Below are positions 53,490-61,990 of a stretch of DNA of 64,000 nt, piece by piece. The stretch's first letter is position 1, and every line of letters begins with the position of its first letter. The position numbers and the translations under genes are program-made. The notes beneath the pieces are model-generated. The model made no database searches. It was not told where the DNA came from and saw only the letters and a list, made by a program, of their open reading frames with translations. This DNA comes from Nocardia aurea (GTDB lineage: Bacteria > Actinomycetota > Actinomycetes > Mycobacteriales > Mycobacteriaceae), in the NCBI RefSeq assembly GCF_003123685.1, contig NZ_QCYJ01000170.1:186001-250000 (forward strand), read 5' to 3'.

Positions 53490-53957
53490 ATGGAACACCA
53501 CGAATGGCCGATAGCGAAATCGTCGGTGGATGTTCGTCCGGACGGCGTCAGCGACGAGACCGTACAGGCGCTGGGCAAGTTGTCCGAAGCCCTCGAAGCT
53601 GTCGAGCGAGCTCGTGGCCATCTGTACTCGATGCACCAATTGATCGGCGGCGCGGACTTCATGCTCTCCGACGCCGCGGATTCGCTGGAAGCGGCGGGGC
53701 AGGACGGATGGGCGCGGCGCGTTCGCGAAGAACTGATCGGCCTCAACGTGCTCGAGGGCCGGTGGACCTTCCAGGTCGTCGAGGAGTTCGATGACGGCTA
53801 CTGGTCGGTGTTCCGCGCCGTCGAACGCGCCGCCCGCGAGGAACTCGCCGGCGGGGTACGGCATATCTACGAAGCCGAACTCAAGGAGGAGCGCCGCACT
53901 CGCGGGCGTCTCGGGCACGAGGCGGGACCCACGGCGAACAACGGGTCATCGCGGTGA
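53490..53957 (+). CDS. Conserved hypothetical helical protein
   Basis: A 155-residue soluble protein, mostly helical, with heptad-like ALGKLSEALEAVERARGHLYSMHQLIGGADFML and a C-terminal charged helix ending in a disordered tail. Proteins of this look occur in mycobacteria and nocardiae, but I know no function for them. AAGGGG precedes ATG 53490 by 6 bases. It lies alone between the cupin and the MerR gene. Confidence 0.65.
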   Translation: MEHHEWPIAKSSVDVRPDGVSDETVQALGKLSEALEAVERARGHLYSMHQLIGGADFMLSDAADSLEAAGQDGWARRVREELIGLNVLEGRWTFQVVEEFDDGYWSVFRAVERAAREELAGGVRHIYEAELKEERRTRGRLGHEAGPTANNGSSR

Positions 53958-54051
53958 CCTCGCACACGTGCGATCGGGGTCGGTGACTCCGCCCGGATTC
54001 GCGACTTACGGGTGTGGCGGAGATGAACCGACGCGCCACGCCGGGCGGTTC

Positions 54052-54414
54052 TCAGGCGGAATCCGAGGACGATTCACCCGCGAGGAACGAGGACACCGCC
54101 GCACGGCGGCCGCTGAGGGCCTCCAGGTCGGATTCGATGCGCCGCAGGGTCGTCCGCACGGCTGCGACGATGTCGGGGCACAGTTCGAGCTCTGGGCGCG
54201 ACCCGCTGGCACAGGGCAGTAGTCGCGCCACGGTGTGCGAGTTGAATCCGGCGTCGAGCAGTGCCCGGATCTGGCGAACTCGCACCAGACACGTCTCGCT
54301 GTAGTCCCGGTAGCCGTTGTCTGTCCGTTCGGGCGCGAGCAGGCCTTGTTCTTCGTAGTAGCGCAATGCGCGCGTCGTCGTGCCCGAGCGGCGGGCGAGT
54401 TCACCGATCCGCAT
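54052..54414 (-). CDS. MerR-family transcriptional regulator
   Basis: A 120-residue MerR regulator. MRIGELARRSGTTTRALRYYEEQGLLAPERTDNGYRDY is the canonical winged helix-turn-helix, followed by a coiled-coil dimer helix and a short C-terminal tail. Two Cys residues (in LLPCASGS and ELCPDI) could sense a thiol or metal, though many such proteins have them. It is divergent from the hydrolase-MFS fusion gene, with a MerR-type promoter in the 67 bases between, so it should activate that gene. Confidence 0.92.
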   Translation of the reverse strand: MRIGELARRSGTTTRALRYYEEQGLLAPERTDNGYRDYSETCLVRVRQIRALLDAGFNSHTVARLLPCASGSRPELELCPDIVAAVRTTLRRIESDLEALSGRRAAVSSFLAGESSSDSA

Positions 54415-54443
54415 GCTGTGCCCCGCGTGGTCCGGAGTTCGTC

Positions 54444-54474
54444 TTGACCTTCACGCCAACGTGAACGCTTAGGT
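54444..54474 (+). promoter_or_regulatory. MerR-type promoter and operator (TTGACC-N19-TTAGGT)
   Basis: A -35 box TTGACC (54444-54449) and a -10-like TTAGGT (54469-54474) are separated by 19 bases, the over-long spacer that MerR proteins correct by twisting DNA. Within the spacer TTCACG (54450-54455) and CGTGAA (54460-54465) form a perfect dyad around CCAA. Transcription from here would begin at or next to ATG 54482, giving a leaderless message for the downstream fusion gene. Confidence 0.75.
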
Positions 54475-54481
54475 TCGCGCG

Positions 54482-56182
54482 ATGATTTCCGATGCGCAGC
54501 GTCAACAGTTGTTGGACCGGGTAGACGTCGTCGACAGCGGTACCGGTCCGGTGGTCGCCCTCGCCCACGGCGCCGGTGGTGGTGTCCGCGAGAACTTCGC
54601 ACCACTCATCGACACCATTGCCGATCGGCGTTTCGTCGGACCCTACTATCCCGGCGCGGGCAAAACACCGAAGGCGACCGCGCCGCTGTCGATCGATGTA
54701 CTCGCCGACACCGTGGTCGCGACCGCCTTGGCGGCCGGTGCGGAACGATTCCCGATCGTCGGGCTCTCGCTGGGGTCCGCTGTCGCCGTCACCGCCGCTA
54801 CCCGGCATCCCGAGCACGTCAGCGCGCTGGTACTCACGGTCGGGCTGGTGTATCCGGACGCGCAGGCACGTGCGCTGGTTCGGGTGTGGCGGCATCTGGC
54901 CGAGCGCGGCGATTTCGACGCCTTGGCCGAGTTGCTGTTCTACGCCAACTCTCCTGGAACGCTCACGAATCTGTCCGAGGACGAGCACGCGGTAGCGGTC
55001 CGGCAGATCCGCACCGGTTACCCGATCGGCGGAGCCGATCACGTAGAGCTGGTGAGCCGCACCGATATTCGGCCGCTGCTCCCCGCCGTCGATGTGCCGA
55101 CCCTCGTCGTCGTGAGTGGCGAGGACCGGGTCGTGCTGCCGGATACCGCTCGCCAGTTGGCGTCCGGCATCGCCGGCGCCGAACTGATCGAATACCCCTG
55201 CACCGCGTCCCTTGTGCTGCTGGCCCTCTCGCAGGTGATGTTCGGTCTGTCTCCGAACTTCACGGTCGCGGCGGTGGCACGCGGTGTGGCGGCGATCGCA
55301 CACGGCCTGGTCTGGTCGCAGATCCCCGTGGTAGCGGCACGGTACGCACCGGACGGAATGCGTGGCCGGGCGACGGCGGCGGTCTTCGCGGGCTCTTCGC
55401 TGGGTCTGATCGCCGGTGCGCCGATAGTCACCGGGCTGACACACGAACTGGGTTGGCGCGCAGCCGCACTCGTGCTCGCCGGTGCGGCCGGGGCCACCGC
55501 GGTCCTGCTGCGAGCCTCGCTACCCGCGACTCCCCCACCGCCGCGTGAGATACGCGTCCGCGACACCTCCGGTCTCGGACCAGTTCTCGTGGTCTGCCTC
55601 GTCACGACCACACTGGTCGTCGGTCACTATGTGAGCTACACCTACCTGACACTGCTGATCGCACCGGCCGGGTTGGGCGGATCGCTGCTGGTGGTCGTGC
55701 TGGCCGGGTACGGCATCGCGGGCTTGTTCGGTGTCACTTTCGTCGGACGCGCGCTCGATACCCATCCGCGCCGCACCGCTCTCATCGTGGCCACGACGCT
55801 GACATGCGGGGTGACGGCGCTCGGCATCGCGCGCCTCGGCTGGGTCGTCTTCGTCCTCGTCGTGCTGTGGGGCGCCGCCGCGGCGGCCCTGCCGGTCATC
55901 CTGCAACACGCCGCAATAGGCACAGCTCCGGACGCCCCGGACATCCCGTCCGGCGCCTACGTCGTGTCCTACCAACTCGGTATCAGCGGTGGCTCCGCAC
56001 TCGGAGCCGCCCTGCTGAGCCATAGCCCGGCCGCGTCCCTGCCCTTGTGGTCCGGGATCGCGCTGGCGGCCGGAACCATCCTGATCGCCACCGCACCGGC
56101 TGTTTTCGGACCTCGACAGCCCTCCCGCACACATGGCGCGCCCAGCCGGGACGGCTGCCGAGCCGGCAGCGGCCGCTGCTGA
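54482..56182 (+). CDS. In-frame chimera: alpha/beta-hydrolase N-terminus fused to an N-truncated MFS transporter
   Basis: A 566-residue frame made of two partial proteins. Residues 1-239 are an alpha/beta hydrolase: HGAGGG oxyanion loop, nucleophile Ser in GLSLGSA, and Asp in VVSGEDRVV. The sequence breaks off at ELIEYP, just where the catalytic His region (G-H-x-P) should come. From about residue 241 it continues as an MFS efflux transporter starting near TM3 or TM4 (SLVLLALSQVMFGLSPNF, then RGRATAAVFAGSS and about nine further helices). The hydrolase lacks its catalytic His and the transporter lacks its first helices, including motif A. The junction (about 55195-55205) looks like a deletion joining two neighbouring MerR-controlled genes. 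Whether the product works is doubtful; an assembly error is possible. Confidence 0.75.
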   Translation: MISDAQRQQLLDRVDVVDSGTGPVVALAHGAGGGVRENFAPLIDTIADRRFVGPYYPGAGKTPKATAPLSIDVLADTVVATALAAGAERFPIVGLSLGSAVAVTAATRHPEHVSALVLTVGLVYPDAQARALVRVWRHLAERGDFDALAELLFYANSPGTLTNLSEDEHAVAVRQIRTGYPIGGADHVELVSRTDIRPLLPAVDVPTLVVVSGEDRVVLPDTARQLASGIAGAELIEYPCTASLVLLALSQVMFGLSPNFTVAAVARGVAAIAHGLVWSQIPVVAARYAPDGMRGRATAAVFAGSSLGLIAGAPIVTGLTHELGWRAAALVLAGAAGATAVLLRASLPATPPPPREIRVRDTSGLGPVLVVCLVTTTLVVGHYVSYTYLTLLIAPAGLGGSLLVVVLAGYGIAGLFGVTFVGRALDTHPRRTALIVATTLTCGVTALGIARLGWVVFVLVVLWGAAAAALPVILQHAAIGTAPDAPDIPSGAYVVSYQLGISGGSALGAALLSHSPAASLPLWSGIALAAGTILIATAPAVFGPRQPSRTHGAPSRDGCRAGSGRC

Positions 56183-56211
56183 ACAACGGCCTTCGTGGTC
56201 AGCAAAAGGCT

Positions 56212-56241
56212 TTGGCGCGGGCGACTTCCATTGGCTACAGT
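56212..56241 (+). promoter_or_regulatory. Sigma-70-like promoter in front of the tRNA-like element
   Basis: TTGGCG (56212-56217) and TACAGT (56236-56241) with an 18-base spacer resemble a housekeeping promoter. The expected transcription start (about 56248-56250) coincides with the first base of the tRNA-like cloverleaf, so the element would sit at the very 5' end of the transcript. Confidence 0.5.
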
Positions 56242-56249
56242 GCGGTCAT

Positions 56250-56321
56250 CGACGTGTAGCTCAGCAGTAGAGCACCGGGCTTCCAACCCGGAGGGCGCGG
56301 GGGCGGCACCCGCCACGTCGG
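56250..56321 (+). tRNA. tRNA-Gly(TCC)-like element with non-canonical D and T loops
   Basis: A 72-base cloverleaf. The acceptor stem CGACGTG/CACGTCG has seven perfect pairs (56250-56256 with 56314-56320). T8A9 is followed by the D arm GCTC/GAGC with loop AGCAGTA. The anticodon arm CCGGG/CCCGG has loop CTTCCAA, so the anticodon TCC is at 56282-56284 (Gly, codon GGA). The variable loop has 5 bases and the T arm GCGGG/CCCGC has a 7-base loop. All 21 stem pairs are Watson-Crick. Oddities: the T loop is GGCGGCA instead of TTCRANY, position 18 of the D loop is A rather than G, the first pair is C-G, the discriminator is G, and no CCA is encoded. Such a molecule should fold poorly at the elbow and bind EF-Tu poorly. 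The perfect stems argue against a decaying pseudogene. The ATG of the next gene follows 3 bases later. Confidence 0.6.
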
Positions 56322-56324
56322 CTT

Positions 56325-58565
56325 ATGAACGACGACGCTGGTCAGCAGCTTCCGACGACGGTGGGTTCCGAGTACGCCGGTGGCCTGCTGGCAACCGCTT
56401 TCGTCACCGCGGTCACGCACCGGGACGCGGCGACGCGCAATCGCGCGGAATCGCGAATCCGCAAGTGGTGGCAGGTGCTGGAGGGTCTCGCCGACGGCAC
56501 GCTGCGGATCGGGTCGCGGACACCCACCGATTTCCCGGCCTGGGTGACACTCGATGTCGTGCGCGGCGGATTCGCCACCGGCCGGGCGAGCGCGGGCGGC
56601 GCGCTCGAACCCTACGAGATCACGGCCGCGCGCCGAGCCGCCGTACCCGAGCGCCGTGCGGCGCTGTTCGCCCACAGCCTCACCGCTACCGGTATGGCCG
56701 AACTCGACGCACTGCTCGACAGCGGCCGGTACGAGGTCACCGTCCCCGAAGAGGCCGCGCTCCTGACCATGGCGTGGCTGGTGCGCGTCGGCGATGTGCG
56801 GGGTGCCGCCGAGCTGGTCGACACTCTCGAACCCTTCGCCGACCAGTTGCGCTTCACCCCCCGCCCGACCGAGCGACCCGTGCCGGACACCGACGCCACG
56901 CACCGACGCACCGTCGCGGACGTGAGCCGGACGCTGGCCGCACGCACGCCGAACAGGGCCGTCGAAACCCAGCGCGAGGCGCTCACCGTCTGGCAGCCGT
57001 TCGCCGACGAACTGCTCGCGCACTGGTTGCGCGTCCGCGTCCTCGAACAGGCTCCCGACGGCCCGTGGCTGGAAGACGCTGCCCGATTGCTCACCCGGTA
57101 CCGCAGTCTCGCGGCCGCGCACCGGCTGTGTGGAAAGCACCGCGACCCCAAGCAGAATCTCGCGATCCTGCACGACGCACTGGCCGACGTCGTCGCCGGA
57201 CGCACACTCGACCCGCGTCGGCTCGGTCTGCTCCGCCACGCCGTCGCGTCCATGGTCCGCCGCCGTGGCGTGCCCGGCTCCGCCGCGCATACCGCCCTGC
57301 GCCGCGCCCAGGCGGAACAGACGGCGCGGCCGTCCTACCACGCGCTGGCCGCGCTGCTGCTGCGACGGCTCGCGGAGCTGCCGCAGCAGGTGGGCGTGCG
57401 GGATATCGCGCCGTTGCTCGTCCCCGTCGACGAATCCGAGGCGTCGACATCGGGAATCCCCGCGGGAGTGCGGTTTCCGACGACACTGCGCAGAGTCGTC
57501 GAGTCCGCGCTGAGCGCGCCGCTCGGCACGCTGATCGAGCGCGGAGTCATCCCGTCCGCCGAGGTACTCGCCGAACTGGTACCGCAGTTGGTCGCCGCGA
57601 CAACGGCGGCGGCCTATCCGGACGCCGCCGCGCGCACCCTCGTCGCCGCCACCTACCGCGCGTTCCGCAACCGACGTTCACTACTGCTGCTGAACCTGCA
57701 CCATCAGGTACGCGTCGAGGAACTGCCGTGGATGGACGCGCTCGCCGCGCATCGAACCGATACCGCGCCCGTCCGGTCCGCCCTCCGCGAACTCGGAGAA
57801 CTCGCGGTCCAAGGATTTCCCGGCACCATCCTGCCCAATCCGCTGGTCCGTGAACTCGACGTGCTCGCCCGCCACACCGGACTGCGCGCCCCGCTGGTCG
57901 AGGAACTGGCCGCCGATATCTTCATGGGCACCTTCACGCCGAAATTCCTCGACGCGGCGGTGATCGCGAGCGAACTGCTCGGCGGCACCCTGTACGAGCG
58001 CTACTACGGCATCGACTACGCCGAGGTCGGCGCTCTCGCGACACGCGCGAACGGCGCGGACGAATTCGCGCGACTGTGCGCCGAGCGCGCGGGCGGTGCG
58101 GGATCCTCGGTCGCCGCGAACGGCAAGGTCATCGAGCAGGCCCAGATCCTGACCACGCACAACCTGGCGACCCTCGTCCACGTGATCGGCGTCGAGCCGA
58201 CCCCGGAATCCGCGCGACGCTGCTTCCGCACGGTCTGCGTGCTGACCGCGCGCGTCCACAACAACCCGCGTCCGCTCGCCACCATCAAGGACGCGGCGTA
58301 CGCGTGGCGTCAGATGCTCTTCCATCTGTCGCTGTGCACACCGGAGGAACGCGACATGATCGTGCGCGGACTCGCCTCCGCGGCCCTCGAATATCCGGCG
58401 CATGTCGCGGCCCGTCTGGCGCCCGCACTGAACGGGTTGCGCCTGGTGGTCGACGGCGGCACCTTCGATCGGACCGGCTCGGCCGACAGGGGCCGATCAC
58501 GGCGGTTTCTCGGCTGGACCACCGAGCCGCACTGGTTGCGCCCGAATCCGTTCGCCCGGCGATAG
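56325..58565 (+). CDS. Large helical protein of unknown function, directly downstream of the tRNA-like element
   Basis: A 746-residue, Ala/Leu/Arg-rich protein predicted to be almost entirely helical, with repeated helix-pair patterns suggestive of an alpha-solenoid. There is no signal peptide or membrane helix, and I see no kinase, nuclease, ATPase, aminoacyl-ligase or helix-turn-helix motif. More conserved-looking patches are KHRDPKQNLAILHDAL near 270, FRNRRSLLLLNLHHQVRVEELPW near 450 and NNPRPLATIKDAAYAWRQMLFHLSLC near 650; the last is a good candidate functional core. The ATG lies 3 bases after the tRNA-like element's discriminator base and has no ribosome site, so RNase Z-type processing of the element would leave an almost leaderless message. 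The function is unknown to me. Confidence 0.75.
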   Translation: MNDDAGQQLPTTVGSEYAGGLLATAFVTAVTHRDAATRNRAESRIRKWWQVLEGLADGTLRIGSRTPTDFPAWVTLDVVRGGFATGRASAGGALEPYEITAARRAAVPERRAALFAHSLTATGMAELDALLDSGRYEVTVPEEAALLTMAWLVRVGDVRGAAELVDTLEPFADQLRFTPRPTERPVPDTDATHRRTVADVSRTLAARTPNRAVETQREALTVWQPFADELLAHWLRVRVLEQAPDGPWLEDAARLLTRYRSLAAAHRLCGKHRDPKQNLAILHDALADVVAGRTLDPRRLGLLRHAVASMVRRRGVPGSAAHTALRRAQAEQTARPSYHALAALLLRRLAELPQQVGVRDIAPLLVPVDESEASTSGIPAGVRFPTTLRRVVESALSAPLGTLIERGVIPSAEVLAELVPQLVAATTAAAYPDAAARTLVAATYRAFRNRRSLLLLNLHHQVRVEELPWMDALAAHRTDTAPVRSALRELGELAVQGFPGTILPNPLVRELDVLARHTGLRAPLVEELAADIFMGTFTPKFLDAAVIASELLGGTLYERYYGIDYAEVGALATRANGADEFARLCAERAGGAGSSVAANGKVIEQAQILTTHNLATLVHVIGVEPTPESARRCFRTVCVLTARVHNNPRPLATIKDAAYAWRQMLFHLSLCTPEERDMIVRGLASAALEYPAHVAARLAPALNGLRLVVDGGTFDRTGSADRGRSRRFLGWTTEPHWLRPNPFARR

Positions 58566-58647
58566 TCCCGACGCACGGACTTCCCGCTCCCGACCGACGT
58601 CACGAACGATCGACGCCGAGGCTCGGGGATCGGCGTATACCGGCAGT

Positions 58648-58824
58648 ATGGGCAAACATCCCCGACGAACGGTGTTCTACGGGACGCTGATGCTGCTGAC
58701 CACCATGATCAGCGGATTGTTCGTTCGTGATCTGCCGTGGCTCGCGCTGCGGGTGGCCGCCTATATCGGTCTGTTCGTGATCGCGGCGGTCGGATTCGTG
58801 ATGACCTTCCGCGACTACTCCTGA
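58648..58824 (+). CDS. Small two-helix membrane protein (58 residues)
   Basis: ATG 58648 begins a 58-codon frame with a basic N-terminus (GKHPRR), a first hydrophobic helix (about 9-26), a short loop with an R-D-L-P-W turn, a second helix (about 31-53) and a charged end. No strong ribosome site is visible. The layout is typical of small actinobacterial membrane proteins of unknown function. It lies 83 bases after the helical-protein gene. Confidence 0.55.
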   Translation: MGKHPRRTVFYGTLMLLTTMISGLFVRDLPWLALRVAAYIGLFVIAAVGFVMTFRDYS

Positions 58825-58901
58825 GCGGCTTCCCCGATACCGATGCCCGACCCTGATCGCAAAGTCTGGGGAAACGATCTTGGGTCGGATAGGTTGATCA
58901 G

Positions 58902-60212
58902 GTGCGTCGGTGCACCTGGTCGGTCGAGCTGGTCGAACTGGTCGCGGTTCTCCTTTCCGCCGTGATCGGCGGACTCGCGCTCGCCACACCCGTCTCGCTC
59001 GAGTGGGCGCGCGGCGGCACGGCGACGATGCAGATCGAACTGCTCGCGACCAATATGCCCAGGGCCGCCGCCATCGGATGTATCGCCGCGGTCGTCATCA
59101 CGGTCTTCACCAGCAGCGCCGAGTCCACGATCGTGCCGTGGGCGGCGGCGCTGGCCGGCACCGTGGTACTGCTGGTCAACCATCAGCTCGGGCCACGCCT
59201 GTCCTCGGTCGCGCCGCTGAGCACGCTGACCTACCTCGACACCCTCGCCGCGGGAATACTGCTCGGTGGCCTGGCCGCGGCCGCGGCGGTACGGACGTCG
59301 ATGATGCTCGCGTTCCTCCTCGGAATTCTCATCAGCGTCGTCATCGGCGAAGTCAGTGTCTTCGCCGGGCTGGATGTCGCCCCGCATGGTCTGGCCGCGT
59401 GGTTCGTCGACTCGCCACCGCTGTGGCTGCTGTGGCCAGGCACGGCGCTGCTCGGGTGGTGCACGGCGCGGGCGCGGCTCGGCAAACGCCTCACGCTGGC
59501 CACCGGGGAACTCCCGCTCGGCCCGATCCTGGCCGCCGTGATCGCGGTGAGCGTGCCAGTCTTCGGTTCGGAGTGGATGGTCAGACACGGGACGACCGTC
59601 GGCGAGATCGTGCTGGTCACGGTGGCGTCGGTGGTCGCGACATTGATGGCCGGACTGCTACTGCCGGGACGCGACGGCATGCTGTTGCAGGCCAGTATCA
59701 CGATCGGTGCGGTGGGTAGTGTGATCGTGCCGCTTCCGCTGCCCGCCTGGATGATCCCCCTGTCGCTGATCGCCAATGCCGTCGGAATGTCGCTGGGGCG
59801 ACGCTGGGCCATGCCGTTCGTCGCCATGCTCGCCCTGTTGGCACTGGCCGTCTTCGCGGTCGTGGCCGCCACGCCGGGAAATATCTGGCCGGGCGCGGCG
59901 ATCGGCGGCACCCTGGCACTCGGGCTCGCCACCGGATACAGCTTCGCCGCGACCCTGCCGAGCCACAGTCCCAGCGTCATGCTGGGGGTCGCGGTGCTGT
60001 TCGTCCCCGGCGTCGTGATCGCCCTGCGCGGGCGCATGTTCACCACGGACCCGGATTCGGCCCTGGACAATTCCACCCCGGGGCTGATCGCCCTCGCGGT
60101 CGCCGCGGGCTGCACGATCAACGTGATACTGCTGCGCAAGCGCTCGATCGCCGTGGTCGAACCGGTGCTGCCACCCGCCGTCGCCGAACCGGACGGCCAC
60201 GAACCCGCGTAG
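58902..60212 (+). CDS. Polytopic membrane protein of unknown function
   Basis: A 436-residue integral membrane protein with about 11-12 hydrophobic helices and a short C-terminal tail. There is no transporter motif I can name; a threonine/serine-exporter-like fold was considered but the match is too vague. The first 200 residues and the last 200 have similar hydropathy, hinting at an internal duplication. GTG 58902 is the first start in frame; the ribosome site is weak. It converges with the Ser/Thr kinase gene 45 bases downstream. Confidence 0.7.
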   Translation: MRRCTWSVELVELVAVLLSAVIGGLALATPVSLEWARGGTATMQIELLATNMPRAAAIGCIAAVVITVFTSSAESTIVPWAAALAGTVVLLVNHQLGPRLSSVAPLSTLTYLDTLAAGILLGGLAAAAAVRTSMMLAFLLGILISVVIGEVSVFAGLDVAPHGLAAWFVDSPPLWLLWPGTALLGWCTARARLGKRLTLATGELPLGPILAAVIAVSVPVFGSEWMVRHGTTVGEIVLVTVASVVATLMAGLLLPGRDGMLLQASITIGAVGSVIVPLPLPAWMIPLSLIANAVGMSLGRRWAMPFVAMLALLALAVFAVVAATPGNIWPGAAIGGTLALGLATGYSFAATLPSHSPSVMLGVAVLFVPGVVIALRGRMFTTDPDSALDNSTPGLIALAVAAGCTINVILLRKRSIAVVEPVLPPAVAEPDGHEPA

Positions 60213-60233
60213 TCCCCACGCCCGCGCGGGGAC
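60212..60233. terminator. Hairpin between convergent membrane-protein and kinase genes
   Basis: GTCCCC (60212-60217) pairs with GGGGAC (60228-60233) across a 10-base loop, starting on the last base of the upstream stop codon and 25 bases before the end of the convergent kinase gene. It is a likely bidirectional terminator. Confidence 0.4.
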
Positions 60234-60257
60234 GGGGTATTCCTCGACCGCGCCGAC

Positions 60258-61754
60258 TCACCCGACCCGGTCCAGAGCCGCCGTCACCCGCTGCGCTTTC
60301 CCCTCGCGCGTAACCCCGGAATACGAGAAGTCCAGCCGGTCGACGCTTGCGGCGGACACGGTGACATTGCCATTGGGAATGCACGGTCCCGACACGATCC
60401 GTTCGAAGAACGACGCCGACATCCCGTCGGATCCCGACTGGCGCAGGGTCAGTTCGCCCGAGCAGTTTCCGCCCTGCACTTCGTAGGTCGTGCTGCCGCC
60501 GACGGTGCCGACGGCGCCCGGTCGTAGCGTGATCGTCATCCGATAGCGCGACACGGTCCCCTGATCGTCCTGCTCCGCGACCCCCTGCCAGGTGCCGACC
60601 AGAGCAGGATCGGTCCCCATCGCACGCGTCGGCTCGGGTTCGTCGCCATCCGCCGACCGCACAAGTCCGAAGATCGCCGCCGCGGCGGCCACGAGAACGA
60701 CGAGACCGCCGACGATCGCCGCGACCGTCCGACCGCGGCGCGCGGATCGGATTCCGGGATCGGCGGCGTCTCCGACGGTGTGCCTGCCCGCACCGTCCCC
60801 GGCGGCCGGCCCGGCTTCGGCGACCGGACGCGCGAGACCGCCGTATCCTCCGGTGGGCCGCGTCTGCGACAGTTCGACGGGTCGCGGCGGAGCTCCGCCG
60901 ATCACCGTCGGACGGCTCCCGGTCGCCGCCGCCGCGACGGCTTCGGCCAACCGGCCGCAGTCGGGGAACCGGTCGCCGGGATTCTTCGCCAGGGCGCGGG
61001 CGACGACCGCGTCGAAGGCAGGGGGAACCGCCGGATTGCGTTCACTCGGCTTCGGAACGGGCCGGTAGAGGTGACCGTGGATCAGGTGCGCGGCGCTGGT
61101 GCCCGGATACGGGATTTCGCCGGTGAGCATGTGGTAGACGGTGCAGCCGAGTGAATAGACATCGGCGCGCCGATCGACCTCCGCGCCGAAGTCCAGGCGT
61201 TCGGGCGCGGTGTACTGGAAACTGGCGTAGACCTCGTTGGTCCTGGTCAGCACGACGCTGTCGCCCAGCCCCTTCGCGATCCCGAAATCGGTGAGCAGCA
61301 CCCGCTCCGAGGCGCCCCCGGTCAACAGGATATTGGCCGGTTTCACATCGCGGTGCAGTACGCCCGCGTCGTGCGCGTGGTCGAGCGCGTCGGCCGCGGC
61401 CCCCGCGATCCGCACGGTCCGCTCGATGGTGAGCGCGCCCGCGGACAGCGCCGCGGCCAGATCGAGACCGTCGACGTAGGCCATCGAAATCCACAGCAGA
61501 CCTTCTTCTTCACCCCGCGTGTAGATGGTGACGATATTCGGATGCGACAACCGCGCGACCGTATCCGCCTCCCGCTGGAAGCGCCGTCGCACATCCTCGT
61601 TCTCGCCCACCGCACGCGCGAGCACTTTCAGTGCCACGAATCTCGGCAGACCGCGGTCGCGGGCGAGGAACACCTCCCCCATTCCCCCGGCTCCCAACAG
61701 CCGTTCGATCCTGTACCCGGCGAATACCTGCCCCGGCACCAGCACTGACCCCAC
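60258..61754 (-). CDS. Transmembrane serine/threonine protein kinase
   Basis: A 498-residue Hanks-type kinase. The catalytic domain spans about residues 8-270: glycine loop LLGAGGMGEVF, ATP-binding Lys in VALKVL, catalytic HRDVKPANILL, metal-binding DFGIAKG, and APERL. A Pro/Gly-rich juxtamembrane linker follows, then one membrane helix (about 348-370) and an extracellular domain of about 120 residues with a GTWQG start and a GGNCSGEL/SGPC Cys pair, probably a small beta-barrel sensor rather than PASTA repeats. GTG at 61754 is preferred because GGAGG sits 6 bases upstream; the longer frame to 61883 adds an unstructured Arg-rich tail with no ribosome site. Ligand and targets unknown. Confidence 0.92.
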   Translation of the reverse strand: MGSVLVPGQVFAGYRIERLLGAGGMGEVFLARDRGLPRFVALKVLARAVGENEDVRRRFQREADTVARLSHPNIVTIYTRGEEEGLLWISMAYVDGLDLAAALSAGALTIERTVRIAGAAADALDHAHDAGVLHRDVKPANILLTGGASERVLLTDFGIAKGLGDSVVLTRTNEVYASFQYTAPERLDFGAEVDRRADVYSLGCTVYHMLTGEIPYPGTSAAHLIHGHLYRPVPKPSERNPAVPPAFDAVVARALAKNPGDRFPDCGRLAEAVAAAATGSRPTVIGGAPPRPVELSQTRPTGGYGGLARPVAEAGPAAGDGAGRHTVGDAADPGIRSARRGRTVAAIVGGLVVLVAAAAAIFGLVRSADGDEPEPTRAMGTDPALVGTWQGVAEQDDQGTVSRYRMTITLRPGAVGTVGGSTTYEVQGGNCSGELTLRQSGSDGMSASFFERIVSGPCIPNGNVTVSAASVDRLDFSYSGVTREGKAQRVTAALDRVG

Positions 61755-61990
61755 CGCGTTCCTCCAGATGTCCTGCTGGCGCCGACGATACGCCCTGTCC
61801 CGGGTATCGCGCCGAGCCGAACCGTCACCGCGCACGCGCGCGGATCCAAAGGCGGGTTCGCCATTCGCCTCGCAAACGCCCACCGGTCGGCTGATTCCGA
61901 TCCCGGCGTATGTTCACGCCGTTTTCCCGCTGGAATCGCATAGGCGGCGCACACTATGTGTCCGATCGTTTCTCTGGCAGGAGGACGTAC

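Noticed and set aside
56250..56321. Calling the element a normal tRNA-Gly gene or a phage attachment-site remnant
   Set aside because: A normal tRNA would keep TTC in the T loop and G18G19. An attachment-site remnant would preserve mainly the 3' half, whereas here both halves pair perfectly. No integrase or phage gene is nearby.
58902..60212. Annotating the polytopic membrane protein as a threonine/serine exporter
   Set aside because: Size and hydropathy are compatible, but none of the motifs I associate with that family is clearly present.
61755..61883. N-terminal 43-residue extension of the Ser/Thr kinase
   Set aside because: The extension is Arg-rich and unstructured with no ribosome site, while GTG at 61754 has GGAGG at ideal spacing and begins just before the kinase domain.
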